Shown piece after piece: positions 10,141 through 21,220 of a stretch of 64,000 bases of DNA. Source of the DNA: Tetrastigma voinierianum (taxonomy: Eukaryota > Streptophyta > Magnoliopsida > Vitales > Vitaceae). A program made the translations under genes and the position numbers. Below the pieces are notes generated by a model. The model saw only the letters and a list, made by a program, of their open reading frames with translations. It was not told where the DNA came from and ran no database searches. Each line of letters starts with the position of its first letter. The first letter of the stretch is position 1. The DNA lies in assembly GCA_016808115.1 (NCBI GenBank), contig JAEQBH010000191.1, forward strand, positions 916,196 through 980,195. Reading direction: 5' to 3'.

Positions 10141-10403
10141 CTAGTTTGAATAAATGAGGAAAACAAACGCTTAAGTAAGAAAAGATGACGACTCCAATGG
10201 ATGCTGCTATAATAGAATCTTTTCTCTATCAGATGTCTCCCTTGTTACTTACAGAATGCAATTAGACTTTGGTTGTAATTCCCTGTCTCCTTCCAAGTAA
10301 TAAAGACTTCTTTACCAATGCCAATCGTCAAGCTTAAGATTGACCTAAAAATATACAGCGTAGAATGAAAGGTTACGTATCAGTTTAGATTTTTGTAATT
10401 CGC

Positions 10404-11060
10404 TTAATTGAAAGAAAAATTATTAAAGAGGTTAGGTGCAAGTAGGACAGAGGACAACAAGAGTATAGAAGAAAATAAGACATTTTCGGGCCCTGAGATT
10501 GGCATAGGAGTCCCATTAGCAACCTGAATAGACTTAATAGGAGAAGGAATTAGAGAATTAAGTAATGAAGGATTACTAGTTATATGATCAGTAGCTCCTG
10601 AATCAATAACCAAAGTGTTAGTGGCAGCAGAAATGAAAAACAAACCAGAATTATCTTCCTCAAGAGATGCCCGAGTTACGTGAGAAGCAAAAGATGGAGA
10701 AGAATTTGAAACATCAAGATAGCTCCTCTTGATAGCATCCCAAGCCTCTTTAGACGTTCCACACTGCACAAAATGTGCCATTGGCTTGTTAGTCATGGAA
10801 TTGATGAGCTAAGACTTGACCCATTATCTTCAAATTTCTCTATTCATCATAAAGCTGGGTCGTTCTGGCAAGTTCTTCCTTCTTGATTTATCCCTTCTTC
10901 CTTCTACTTGTAAATATACATCTCCATAATTTTGAGATAAAAACGATATTCTGTAAATTCATCCAACTTGATAGAAATTGGCTGAAAGGGAAGTCTCGTG
11001 AACAGTCACTATAGATGGCTTCTTGCAATCAAGAATATTCACCTTAGTTTTCTCAGACAT
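10404..11060 (-). pseudogene. Ty1/copia gag and aspartic protease, with internal deletion
   Basis: From 11060 leftwards the frame opens MSEKTKVNILDC and runs through a decayed gag. At 10796 it reads MTNKPMAHFVQCGTSKEAWD and AIKRSYLDVSNS, a UBN2-type copia gag segment. It then passes in one frame to the protease site TNTLVIDSGATDHIT and VANGTPMPISG. The DSGATDH active site is intact. Gag runs into protease without the CCHC zinc knuckle that normally lies between them, so part of gag has been deleted. The start at about 11060 lies a plausible distance from the primer-binding site at 11155-11165. Confidence 0.8.
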
Positions 11061-11165
11061 GATCAGGAACTGAGAGAAAGTGGGAAAAGAAGAAGAAGAG
11101 GCTAGGGTTTAGTCGAAGAAAAAAAATCAGCAGTGGAAGAGTTTCTTCCAATAACTCTAATACCA

Positions 11166-11292
11166 AATTGAAAAATGCATAAATGATTCATTTCATTTAT
11201 CTCAAGGGTATAAATAGGAGTAAATATGTGACTATTTTTGGATAGTCAATCAATCAATTACAATAAATCAAATCAATCTAGCTAATAAAAGG
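11166..11292 (-). repeat. Ty1/copia 5' LTR (truncated) with adjacent PBS at 11155-11165
   Basis: Pairs with the 3' LTR at 7156-7350 (shared ATTTATCTCAAGGGTATAAA and TCAATCAATCAATTACAA). On the minus strand it is followed by TGGTATTAGAG (11155-11165), the copia primer-binding site complementary to initiator Met-tRNA. Its outer end is cut at 11292 by the LTR of the next, plus-strand copia, which shows this element is older. Confidence 0.8.
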
Positions 11293-11462
11293 TGTTGTAG
11301 TATTGTAGAATTAGAAACTAGTTTGGAATAGGAAACACGTATTCATGTAGAGTTAGGAAACTTCATATTCTTTCCTAATTGGTTTGAGATTGTCTTGTAT
11401 ATAAATAGATGATCTGTGATCAATGAAAAATACAAATTTTCCATCAATTAACTCTGATTACA
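11293..11462 (+). repeat. Ty1/copia 5' LTR with PBS at 11463-11475
   Basis: Runs TGTTGTAGTATTG ... CTCTGATTACA with TG...CA ends. GTATATAAATAGATG near 11396 is the TATA region. It is followed directly by TGGTATTAGAGCC, one mismatch from the plant copia PBS TGGTATCAGAGCC. Confidence 0.85.
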
Positions 11463-11475
11463 TGGTATTAGAGCC

Positions 11476-12000
11476 TTAGGGTTGAAGGCAAAATTTTGGA
11501 GAAATTTCAGAAAAGAAGCTCATCTCCAGCAACCTCTTTCTAGCGATCCCATATCTAGCCTGGGACTAGCCCACAAGTATCGTCGGCTCCTGCTCTGTTC
11601 GTTGGAGGAAGAAACTACGACATCCCATTATCCACATGCTTCCACGTGCGTTTCCTCTTCTTGGAGCTGTCCCCCACGTGCCGAAGTATGGGGGCGCGCA
11701 AAGCCATCGTTGGTGACTAACTTCCTCAACCATCATCGTTGGCCGCCGACCAATCTCCCTAGCTACCAACCTTCCTTGTCCAGCCACTGGAACAGTGGTT
11801 TTCAGAGCCTATTATGTCTAGGGTTTCTTCTTTTTTCATGATTTCTTCAAGATCTAATGACATGAAGAGGTGATTTAAGGTTTTGGGAGCCCAAATCCAT
11901 TATGGTGGTGTGTTTTTTCGTGGAAAGGTGGTTGTTTTCCTTGCAAGATCCTATTTTTCTAGTATTTTTGAATTTTAAGAGGCTTGTTTGAGTTAGCTTT
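11476..12000 (+). other. copia leader and unreadable gag N-terminus
   Basis: Lies between the PBS and the zinc knuckle of the plus-strand copia, where gag should be. A frame of 119 codons (11482-11841) is open but shows no gag motif. The segment near 11940-12000 (GCAAGATCCTATTTTTCT-GTATTTTT) is shared with 37677-37705 of the sister element, so it is element sequence rather than a host gene. Confidence 0.6.
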
Positions 12001-12004
12001 GATT

Positions 12005-13945
12005 TTATGACTAACAAGAAACCCTCAAAAAGAGTTGTGTGTCATTATTGCCATTATCTAGGACATGTATGCTTGAATTGTAGGAAGTTGCGTAACGAAA
12101 AATCGAAGATCTCTAGCTTTGCTCATTCCTCAAAAAATCACTAAAGTCTGCATCTACTTCTATCACTACACTCGTCGAGTTAGTTAAAACTAACACATTT
12201 TTTATTTCCTCTTCCTCCACATGGGTCATTAACTCTTGGGCCACCGACTACATGACAGGTAATTCCAGTTTATTTACTATTTTTCAGTCTCACCCTTCTA
12301 CCTCTATTGTTACTTTTGCAATGGTCAAATATTCGCTTGCCCCTCCAGTCAAGGACAATTCATTCGACTCATCTAATCACTTTGACCTCTATTATGAGTT
12401 TACCACAATTTTGTTTTAATTTAATTTTTGTGAGTAAACTCACTCGTACACTTAATCGCAATATCTCATTCTTTCCCGATTATTGTTTGATTTAGGATTT
12501 TTCGACGAAGCGGATCATTGGTAGAGGATGGGAGTCTAGGGGTCTCTACATCCTTGAAACGAAGGCAAATTCTTTGTTGTTCATTCTGGGAAGAGCTACT
12601 CTTAATTCGAATGACATCACACTGGGTCATCCTTCTCTCTCGTCACAGCTATCCTCGCTTAGTCTATTCTCATTGAATCGTGAATCAAAATAATATGCTG
12701 TTTCATCGTGTGTACTGAGTCACGGAGTCAATAAACGAGCTTTCTCCTTCGAAAGTTAGTTCATTATGACGTCATTATACTTCGTTTCAGTTATGTCTCC
12801 CATTGGGTTTAAGTATTTAGTTACTTTTGTTGACGATTTCTCTCACGTCACTTGGCTTTATTTAATGAAAAGTTGTTCTGAACTTTTTTCTCATTTTAGT
12901 GCTTTTTGTTCTGAAATTCAAACTCAAGTTCATGTCCCTGTTGAAACATTGAGGAGTGATAACACCAAAGAATTTTTATCGGAACCTTTTCAGTCCTTCA
13001 TGTTACAACATGAGATTCTGCATCAGACCTCTTATGTTGATACACCCTCTCAGAATGAGGTAGCTGAGAGAAAGAATAGACATCTTTTTTAGATTGCTCG
13101 GATTCTTTTGTTCCAGATGCATGTTCCCAAACACTTTTGAGCTGATGTAGTTTCTACCGCCTGTTTCTTGATTAATAGGATGCCATCATTAGTTCTAAAT
13201 TGGGCTACTCTTTACCACTAGTTGTTTCCAAATAACTACAAAGCCTTATTGATCCAAAGGTATTCGATGCACATGCTTTGTCTGGCGTGTCCGTCCTCGT
13301 GTTTCTAAACTCGACCGAGTCCTTAAAGTGTATCTGCGGGTATTTGTATTGCCATTTTCTTCGACAGCATTGCGGTTCATTGATGTTACATTTTCGAGAC
13401 TACCCCGCTTTTCCCTTTTTCTTGTTACTAGTCACGGGAGGGTGATGATTTATTGTACACTATTTCTTCACCCAGCCCATCGACCACCTTAGCTCCAAAT
13501 TTTATCCCACTCCAACTCCCTTTTTTTTTAAACCTCCCATTACCTAGGTATGTTCTTGGCACCAAAACCCTCAAATCTCTAGTCCAACACCAGCTGCTTC
13601 ATCATCAACTCCAGTCTAGAATAATAACCTTTTGATTGCTCTCCGTAAAGGTAAACGTCAATGTGCTCACCCAATTTCTTCGTTTGTTTCCTATAACCAT
13701 TTGTTATCTTTCTCTTGTTCCTTTATTACATCTCTTGATGCTATCTCTCTCTAACACTCTGTCACAGGAGAGCATTATCTCACCCGGTTTGTCTAAGAAG
13801 GTTAAGGGATGAAATGCTAGCTTTAGATGACCATGGTGCATGGGACTTAGTGCCTTTACCCACTGGAAAGAAGGCTATTGGTAGTCATTGGGTGTTTGCC
13901 GTAAATTTTAATCCTAATAGGCCTGTTGCTAGATTGAAGGTCCGT
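12005..13945 (+). pseudogene. Ty1/copia zinc knuckle, protease, integrase and RT start
   Basis: The CCHC knuckle reads VCHYCHYLGHVCLNCRKL (about 12038-12093). The protease is at about 12220: WVINSWATDYMTGNSSLF, with the catalytic DSGATDHMTG eroded to NSWATDYMTG. After PISFFPDY-type sequence and GLYIL comes integrase (12766-13092): FKYLVTFVDDFSHVTWLYLM, VHVPVETLRSDNTKEFLSE and HQTSYVDTPSQNEVAERKNR, with D, D and E all readable. The integrase C-terminus follows in pieces. RT begins at about 13800 with EMLALDDHGAWDLVPLPTGK and KAIGSHWVFAVNFNPNRPVA. It is cut at 13945 inside RLK(A)R by the gypsy LTR starting TGTCACACG. Confidence 0.85.
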
Positions 13946-14651
13946 TGTCACACGCCACAAGGTCAAGCTTGCGTGAGGCTGCCTAACCCGTGAGCCACCT
14001 TCTAATGGCCTTCACTGGCCCTGCTCGCTCCCACGCCTCGCCAAGACAGGTGACAATCCACCCTGCCTCCTCCTCAACTTGTATAACTCCCAAAATACAA
14101 GATCTCATGCAAAGCCCTACACAATGACGCTCAATGCTCTAATGGATCTAACTCTCAATGATTTCCACTAAGCAAAGCAACAGTTCTTTATAGGATGCAT
14201 GTGAGCAAATTCAGCACAATCCCACTAAGAGTCCTACTCTAACTCTGTCTCTCACAAATTGTGCCAACACTTTGGTCCTTCGACTGGTGAGCCCTGCCTC
14301 GACTATATTCCCATGAGCCACGCAACCCTCCCACTTCAGGAGTCTACGCCTAAGGCTTTCATGCCTATATAAAGCAGGCTTCCCCCACACTGATTCCACT
14401 TTGCTTCAAGTGCTACGCCCTAAGCCCTGCCGTGGAGTGCCGTGGATCTACTCTGCATGGGCTGTCCCGGGGCCCAGTCGCAGGCTCGCTTCCTCGTGTG
14501 CGTGCTCGCTCATGCACGATGTCGGCCGAGCCCACATCCCTGCTCCAGCACTCCCCACACTGATTCGCCGATCTCCTTCCCCGATTCACAAGAGCAGGGC
14601 CAAGGTACGCCCCATGCCGCGGCTGAGCTCGGGTTATCTCGTCAGCCAACA
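13946..14651 (-). repeat. GC-rich gypsy LTR, copy B (3' LTR, inserted in copia RT)
   Basis: Homologous to copies A and C. On the minus strand it begins TGTTGGCTGACGAGATAACC directly after the polypurine tract TAGTGGGAGGGT (14652-14663), and ends GGCGTGTGACA at 13946 against the copia RT. That PPT-LTR junction fixes the orientation. The other strand also carries a TATA-like CTATATAAAGC near 14367. Confidence 0.75.
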
Positions 14652-14911
14652 ACCCTCCCACTAGAGGTGCAGTCGTCACTAGCCGCATCACTGATCCGTC
14701 TTCAAACCGCGATGAAGCCGGCACCCTTCTCCTAACTTGCTTCACCGACTGGCGTCCCCTTCCACGAATCAAGTACTGGTCCACTCGCTTTTCCACGCTT
14801 CATCTTCCCATCCTTCCAGATGCCAGAATCTCTCGCCGAACTCAACCCCCGATCATAGGCTGGGTTCCGCTTTGTCGCGACTTTGTCCCGACTAGTATCA
14901 TGATGGTAGGT
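14652..14911 (-). pseudogene. gypsy pol 3' tail: chromodomain remnant and polypurine tract
   Basis: Minus-strand translation near 14740-14830 gives FWHLEGWEDEAWKSE and, one frame over, VDQYLIRGRGRQSVKQV. This resembles the W-G---E-TWE-----W-FE--V-QYL end of plant gypsy chromodomains. It is followed by a short spacer and the purine-rich TAGTGGGAGGGT that primes plus-strand synthesis next to LTR copy B. The match is short and frameshifted. It fits as the end of the same gypsy whose integrase lies at 15774-16205 and 20216-21220, with copy C in between. Confidence 0.5.
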
Positions 14912-15773
14912 GTCAGACGCCTGTCGTGCGCATTTAGGGAACCCGCTAAAGCGCCTTCCAATGCCTCGTTACCTCTTCTCAACACAAGGCGCATGTGTTT
15001 CCTCCCTAACTCGTATTTTATTAGCTACTAAAACACAAGACAATTTCGCACAGCCCTACATCCTTAATCACGTCAGTGGAGATCCAACCCAAGTACATGA
15101 ATTAACCAAGGGCACGCAGCTCCCTTTATATAGGATGCCTGCAACTCGATACAATTATGACTAAGAGTCCTACTTTAACTCTAGTCTTCCAACCAAAGAA
15201 GCTGACAATCCTTCCCGCCTAGGAGTCCCGACCGAATGAAACTCCTATACACGCCCACGCACCCCACCACGAGCAGAGTCCTCCCCGCCTATAGGAGTCC
15301 TGTCTCGCCTCAGAGTCTTCCCCCGCCGAGACCTTCCTACGCGGTAGGAGTCCAAACTCGCGCCGGGAGTCTTTCCCCGCCTGGGGGAGTAGGAGTCCTT
15401 CCCGCCTAGGGAGTCTCCATCTCGCCTAGGAGTCCCTTCCCGCACAGACTCCTTAGGTCGTAGGAACCTTGCTGCACCTCCGGATTGCAGCCGCCGCCAA
15501 GGCTCTCGCTATAAATTGTCGACATTCCCACACCGACCTGCTTCGTTTCAAGTGCCACGCCCAGCTCCCTAAGCCGGTGGAGTGCACACACCACCGTGCG
15601 CGTCCCAAAATCGGGATTACTTGCTTGCCTTCCGCTCACGTATGCCGCTCTACGCCAGGCCTCCTGGACACATGTTTTCCCAACCTTGCCTTGCTCGTTT
15701 TCCTTAAAGGCCACGGGCCATGGCAAATACCATGCCGTACGGACTCGTGTTATCTAGTCGAGGGCTAAATGCA
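14912..15773 (-). repeat. GC-rich gypsy LTR, copy C
   Basis: Runs TGTCAGACGCC ... GGGCTAAATGCA and aligns with A and B over most of its length. On the minus strand CCTATATAAAGGGAG (about 15122-15136) is a TATA candidate. Flanking pentamers (GTAGG and GTTTT) do not match, so a simple solo-LTR insertion with a target duplication is not supported. It separates the chromodomain tail from the integrase C-terminus of the gypsy on the same strand. Confidence 0.65.
15215..15450. repeat. degenerate CTAGGAGTCC-type tandem repeat inside LTR copy C
   Basis: At least eight variants of a roughly 20-bp unit containing (C)TAGGAGTC and CCCGCC follow one another, for example CCGCCTATAGGAGTCCTG and CCGCCTAGGGAGTCTCC. 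Copies A and B hold only a few dispersed examples, so the array appears expanded in copy C. Confidence 0.75.
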
Positions 15774-16205
15774 GTTTTAAGAAGCTCATGGAATGTCAGG
15801 TGAAGCTTCAACCTCTCTGCAGCTTCAAACAGGCCACGCTCACACGCTTCACACTTCGCAGGGCCACCGCTACTGTGATCAAACCTCTTTGAAACAATTT
15901 ATTTTGAATTTTCTTCCATATTTGACGAGTTAGCTTTGACAAAACCTTCTCCCCTTCCTCAAATTCCAAAGGCCTCCTCCCTTTGTCAACATATATCTTC
16001 ATGCTTCTACTTGCCTTCTCAAGGCTGTCCCGGGCTTCATCAAGTAAATTATGTTAGGTCTTTGCAAACTCAGATGCAAAGCAGTCACGCCCGATTCTCT
16101 GGCCCGAATTCGGGACAAGGAACCAACCGGCGGGTGCGAAACCATATAATCGACTTCACTAAGCAGAGTCGAACTTATATCTCGTGGTGTACATATGATT
16201 TTAGT
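15774..16205 (-). pseudogene. Ty3/gypsy integrase C-terminus (left half of split element)
   Basis: Minus strand: ASEFAKT-HNLLDEARDSLE, KASRSMKIYVDKGRRPLEFE, EGEKVLSKLTRQIWKK and QRGLI, then VKRVSVACLKL and a frameshifted HLTFHELLK. These match the conserved DEARDSLEKA-RRMKKYADKGRRPLEF-EGDKV--KLTPQIWKKI block and the KRVG-VAYRLKLP---K-HPTFHVSFLKP end of plant chromovirus integrases. The upstream half of the same domain is at 20216-20960; 16206-20215 interrupts it. Stops and frameshifts are frequent. Confidence 0.85.
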
Positions 16206-19200
16206 AACTAACAATCATTTACATTTACAAATGAACTACACCACCTGTAATGGTATCCATTAAATTTATACATATGTACTAAGTCCCATTTCGATACAAA
16301 TACATACCTATACATATCTATCACAAAAATCGTAGATTGCAACGCTTGGCCGGTGAGCACCTATCTCCGGTGATGGCCCGCATCACGGGTGTGGAATGTC
16401 CCGTCCTCTTTTATCTCCTCTTCGCACTCCACCCGATTGAACACCCGTGCTGCTTTCACGCTATGGGAACATATAGACAATAACGACCAATAATAATAAT
16501 AATCGCCGTCACTATCTTTTTTTACATTTACTAATACTTATGCATATAACGAAGTCTAATCTATGTGACTTCTAACTTATATCATATTATACACGCATTT
16601 TATCCTTTCTCATTCCTCTTTTATCTTTTTCTCTCTTTGCTTCATACATTTCCCCCGTGTCATGTATTTTACAGTTGTAACTCATATCTACTACATGTAT
16701 GATAGATTTGGAAACATATCCAAAGTAAACTTTTATACGTATACAATGGCAATTCGTAATAAATCAAATCATATCAATTTCATATGTGTTCCTCAAACTC
16801 GACTAATATCAATACGTATTAAACTCTTTATCACTATCACGACCGAAGCCCTTAATCAACTCCCTTTTGAAATTACATTTCGTGATCCGCGATGCCCGTT
16901 AAATCATTTTAGTTTTCGTTTTATTAATTTTCATTTTTCAAAAGGCGCACCCGAATCCCTATCGGACCCGGGATTGGCGATCCAAGTCGGAGCCCTGCTT
17001 ACTCCGACGTTAATCGAAACATTTATCTCATTTTGTTAATTGTTTTTAAAAGAATACACCCGAATCCCGATCAATCTGATCATGATCCAAGCTTCTGAGT
17101 CCGCTTACTCCGACATTTTCAATTATTCCTCTCAAAACAGTTGTTTATGTTATTCTATTTCAGACCTTTTTAATTAATCGAAAGCACTTCATTTCGGGCA
17201 ATCCCATAAACACTTATAATTTCAAAAGACCCTTAACATTTACATTCAACAAAATAGATTTACAAGATGATGCCTTTTTACTATGTCCGTGTAATGTAAA
17301 AGATACTTATACAAATACACTTTTAATACCATCGCTTCCTTTTTCGGCTCTGCGGATTCCACATATAGCTATAGGGTTCTGACATCCACTACGCATTCTG
17401 GGTGAATCCCGCCGTTTGTCATTCAAGAAGAATCGCGATTTCACATTCAATATTAATTGCCTCACATATGACTATATAATTCGACATTCACGACAGATTC
17501 AAATAAGGAACTCGTCTGCCTCACACCATCAAGAATACGGATTTCAGATTCAATTATTACCGGGCTCTCACATATGGCTATAGAAGTCGATATTCACGGA
17601 TATTCATTTGAATCCTCGTCCCGCCTCGCATTCATTAGCAATGTGATTTCGCATTCACTTATTACCGTCTCACATATATGGCTGTTATAGAAGTTTCACA
17701 TTCACGATGTATTCGCCAGAATCCCGCCCCGTCGTCATTCATTAGCAATGTGATTTCGCATTCACTATTACCGTCTCACATATGGCTATAGAAGTCGACA
17801 TCTTCACGCATGTGAGCTCCTGTGAATCCCGTCTCGTCCGTCATTCATTAGCAATGTGGATTTCGCATTCAATTATTACCGTCTCACATATGGCGTGAGT
17901 CGACATTCACGACGTATCTGCAGGAATCCTGGTTCCGTCTCACACCATTAGCAATGTGATTTCCTCGCATTAGACAAATATTTGCCATCTTCCCGACGAC
18001 TAGCTTGGTGAATCCTGGCCATGTCGCCATTCAATGATACATTTCAAATCAATTTACTTTTATGCGCACTTTCTTATCGGGTCCAAAATACACGCATTAC
18101 ACGATAATGCGCGTATTACATTTCGAATAACAATCATTCAAATCAATATATATATACATATATATATTCACAATTAACATTCATAACCGATCATAATCAC
18201 ATTTCAATTTAATATCACCTTCTCAGATATCTTTTCAACGTATATATCACGCAATCTATGTACATATTTCATATGCTCATTACATATTCATTCACGATAC
18301 CATTCATAAACGCTTTATTCACTTGTTCATTCACGTATACTCATTCATATACACTCGCCATATAAATTCATCGACGTATACTACCATGTATACTTATTCA
18401 TGAATTACTCATTCACATATTCAATCACGTATTTCCATTCATATACCCATTTACGTATACTGCTTTCATTTGTTATCATTTTCCGTTATATGATGATAAT
18501 AATCATATATCACTTAACCACATTATGTGTTCATGACATATTGCCTCTCATGTTCACAATCATGTTTCACCTCGCTTACTTTCATTTTCCATAATCATTT
18601 TCATGTTTCATGAACACATCTTTACATTTTTTCATTTTCTACTTTTTCCTTGTTTCATGCCTATTACATATGGCACTTCATAATCTTGTGAAGTATGATG
18701 TCTAGGAGATCACACCGCATTCATATATTCTCATTCTTTTATGAATCTAGTTTACTTAGGAATTGGAATCAATCCAATCGGATCATCCAATTAAAGTTAT
18801 GGCATTTTCATGCCAACTAGTCATTTTAATACCGATTTTTCTAGTGACGCTTTGTATTATCTATTTTTCCCAGGTCTTAACTTCATATTTTGACACTATG
18901 TCCTTATACTCATTTAAATCTAAGGTGCTAAGGGTTCTATTCCAACTCAATCACCCGATTCTGAGCACCGAAACCTCCCAAGACGCCCGAAACAACCCGA
19001 CTACTCTATGTCCAAAGCTGATGCGTGAATCTTTTCTCGCACACGGCTCCACTTTGAGCGACTCTTTGCATCACTTAGGATCAGAATTTGACGATGCCTT
19101 CCTCTTAAGTTTGGTTCTCCTTGAAGTCTATTTTACTTAGCCACTTAAATCACTCAAATCTATGTTAAATGACCAAGCATGGCCAAAATACGAAACCCGC

Positions 19201-20215
19201 CTAACAAAGAAGTCTCAGACAAGTCCCACCGGCAGTGACTTCTTAAGTTCTACCCCAGAGACTTGGCCAAAATGACCAGACCTGAAGTCTCCCACCTAGA
19301 TTCTAACTCCTACCTGAGGACTCCTAAAAGCACTTAATGTGTGTTTTCTCACATTTTCATGTACTTTGATCCCCAATCACTTCTACCCTTCAAACAGACA
19401 CATCAAAACAATTCCAAATTCATCTCGGGAATCTTTTCTATACCCTTTCAATTTCATATCTTTCATCAAAACCCTTCATGATTTTCTCTCAAAACCACTT
19501 AATATGGGTTATAACCCATACAATTACTAAATACACAAATTTATTAGGGTTTGTTCTAACTCCAACCTTTATCTACAATTAAACCATAAATCCAACCTCA
19601 AAGGAGGGATTCCATGTTTTTCAGGCATTTAGAGTTTTGTTAACCCTAACTTCATTAAATCTTGGTTAGATGAAATCCCAACAAACCCTAGGCTCGGGGT
19701 ACAACAAATAACCACAAACAAACAAAACCAAGGATCCATACACAAGGTTAGTAGTTCCATACCTTTGGAGCTTGGATTTGCTTAACTGTGGGCTCCTCCC
19801 TCTTCTTCCTCTTCCCTCTCTTTTCTCTCGTTTTTCCCTCTCTCTCTCTACGGTTTTTTTTTCTCAAATGAGACCACTTTTTGTCTTTAAAACACGGATT
19901 TTTAAGGCCATGTTCGGGGCTCCTCCAAATAAAACCTATTTTTACTTTTTAACTTTCTATTTTGTATTTAAACTCCTTCCATTCATCTCTCCAATTTCAA
20001 TTTTTATCTTTTCTATTTCCATAATGGCATATAACTTTATGTGGATTTATGTCATTTATATATAACTTATTAAATTTCTATTTTGGTATCCAATCCCCTT
20101 GGTTTTTATTACCTGTCCCCGAAGTGGTAAAAATTACCACTTTACCCTCGGCTCTTTAACTAATTCCCTTGCCTCTCGCTTTTATTTCCCAAAATTTATT
20201 TAGTTTATAATATAC
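16206..20215 (-). repeat. large gypsy LTR-like block inserted in gypsy integrase
   Basis: Homologous to the LTR at 50110-52106: both share CCCGTGCT-CTTTACGCTA-TGGGAA, a pyrimidine-rich CTCTTTCTCT block followed by AAATGA-GA--ACTTTT-GTCTTTA, and TTTATTTCCCAAAA near the right end. The copy here lacks the terminal TGTAATACCCC of the other (minus-strand start), so it is truncated at 20215. It holds many small open frames, none with a recognisable domain, plus a 105-bp tandem array at 17340-17975 and AT-rich CATTCA/TATAC-rich sequence at 18140-18500. No host gene is visible in these 4 kb. Confidence 0.55.
17340..17975. repeat. about 105-bp tandem repeat, 6 units
   Basis: CTCACATATGGCTATA-type landmarks start at 17358, 17461, 17567, 17669, 17775 and 17883 (spacing 102-108 bp). 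Units share GTCGACATTCACG, GAATCCCG, CATTCATTAGCAATGTG and TTTCGCATTCA. Units diverge mildly, with several small indels. Confidence 0.85.
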
Positions 20216-21220
20216 CCTAAACAAGTCCGAAACCGCTGGCAGATTTCCTCACGTTACAGCCAGGCTCACGCCGCCCAAAGCTGCTCGTAAACCAAAGACA
20301 TCTAAGGGCAGTGGGTCGAACCCAATTGCTACCTCCAAAGGGGTCATTCTCGTGGCTGAACTTCAATGCAGACAAGACAACCGCACGTCTGCCAGTTCCA
20401 ACTAGTCGGTTCGGGGGTGGTCGCCACTTAGTAGCCAAGTACCCTCAAGCACCGGTTCACTCACCCAAGCCATTCGACTCCACCGAGGGGGGTGTTGGGT
20501 CGAGAACTTGCACTCTATGCCCCACATCTTGAATAGCTCAACCCAAAATTTGCATGTGAACTATGTGTCTCTATCACTCGCTATATCCTTGGGCATCCCA
20601 AAATGCTTCACAACTTTGTTGAAGAAGATCCGAGTTGCTTCTTCAACTGGACACTCACTCGGGGCTGGTATGAAGACAACATACTTAGAGAATTTTTCTA
20701 CCACTACCAAAACAGATCCGAAGCTTTCAACCTTCGGAAACCCATTGATGAAGTCCATAGATAAGCACTGCCATGGTCTCTCCAAAATGGGTAGGGCTGG
20801 CAGTAAATCGCTTCCTTCTTCCGTCGACCTCATTAACATGACAAACATGGCATGTCTTGACATAGGCTTGCACGTCTTCCTTCATCTTAGACCAGTGGAA
20901 TGATCGTGCGAGCAATGCCTATGTCCTCTCTTCTCCGGGGTGACCAGCCCACTTTGTATCATGTGTCTCCTTCAGCAATTCCCGTCTCAACTTGCTTGAA
21001 AGCACATAAAGCTTCCCTCCAGTGAAGTATAACAACTCGATTTCCTGCTAGTAGTGCCTCGTGGTTCCTTTTTTCACCTACTCCACCAGCTTTTGATATG
21101 TTGAGTCTTGTGGAGCTTCTCGTCTTATTCGCTCTGTGAAGTCTGCCACAACTCGACTTAAAGATCACACATAGCTCGCCAATTCCTTCCTACTCAAAGC
21201 ATATGCAACTTGGTTGTGTC
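20216..21220 (-). pseudogene. Ty3/gypsy RNase H tail and integrase (right half of split element)
   Basis: From 21220 leftwards: HNQVAYALSRKELASYV and SLSRVVADFTERIR (RNase H end), LLYFTGGKLYVLSSKLRREL, LKETHDTKWAGHPGEERT, and the H2C2 zinc domain FHWSKMKEDVQAYVKTCHVC. The integrase core (20561-20863) follows: PWQCLSMDFINGFPKVESFG, VVVEKFSKYVVFIPAPSEC, FGMPKDIASDRDT and FWVELFKMWGIECKFSTQHP. First and second catalytic Asp (MDF, SDRD) are readable; the region of the Glu is frameshifted. It ends SSATRMTPLEVAIGFDP and resumes at 16205 across the inserted block. It is cut at 21220 by copia sequence. Confidence 0.9.

Noticed and set aside
11482..11841. 119-codon plus-strand open frame as a gene
   Set aside because: It lies in the copia leader right after the PBS, shows no gag motif, and its downstream neighbour sequence is shared with the sister element at 37.7 kb.
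14413..14796. 127-codon minus-strand open frame as a novel gene
   Set aside because: It straddles an LTR boundary and the chromodomain tail; most of it is GC-rich LTR sequence that stays open by composition.
16662..19140. Open frames of 64-125 codons in the 4-kb LTR-like block as host genes
   Set aside because: No domain, splice or codon signal supports them; they lie within repeat sequence homologous to another LTR.
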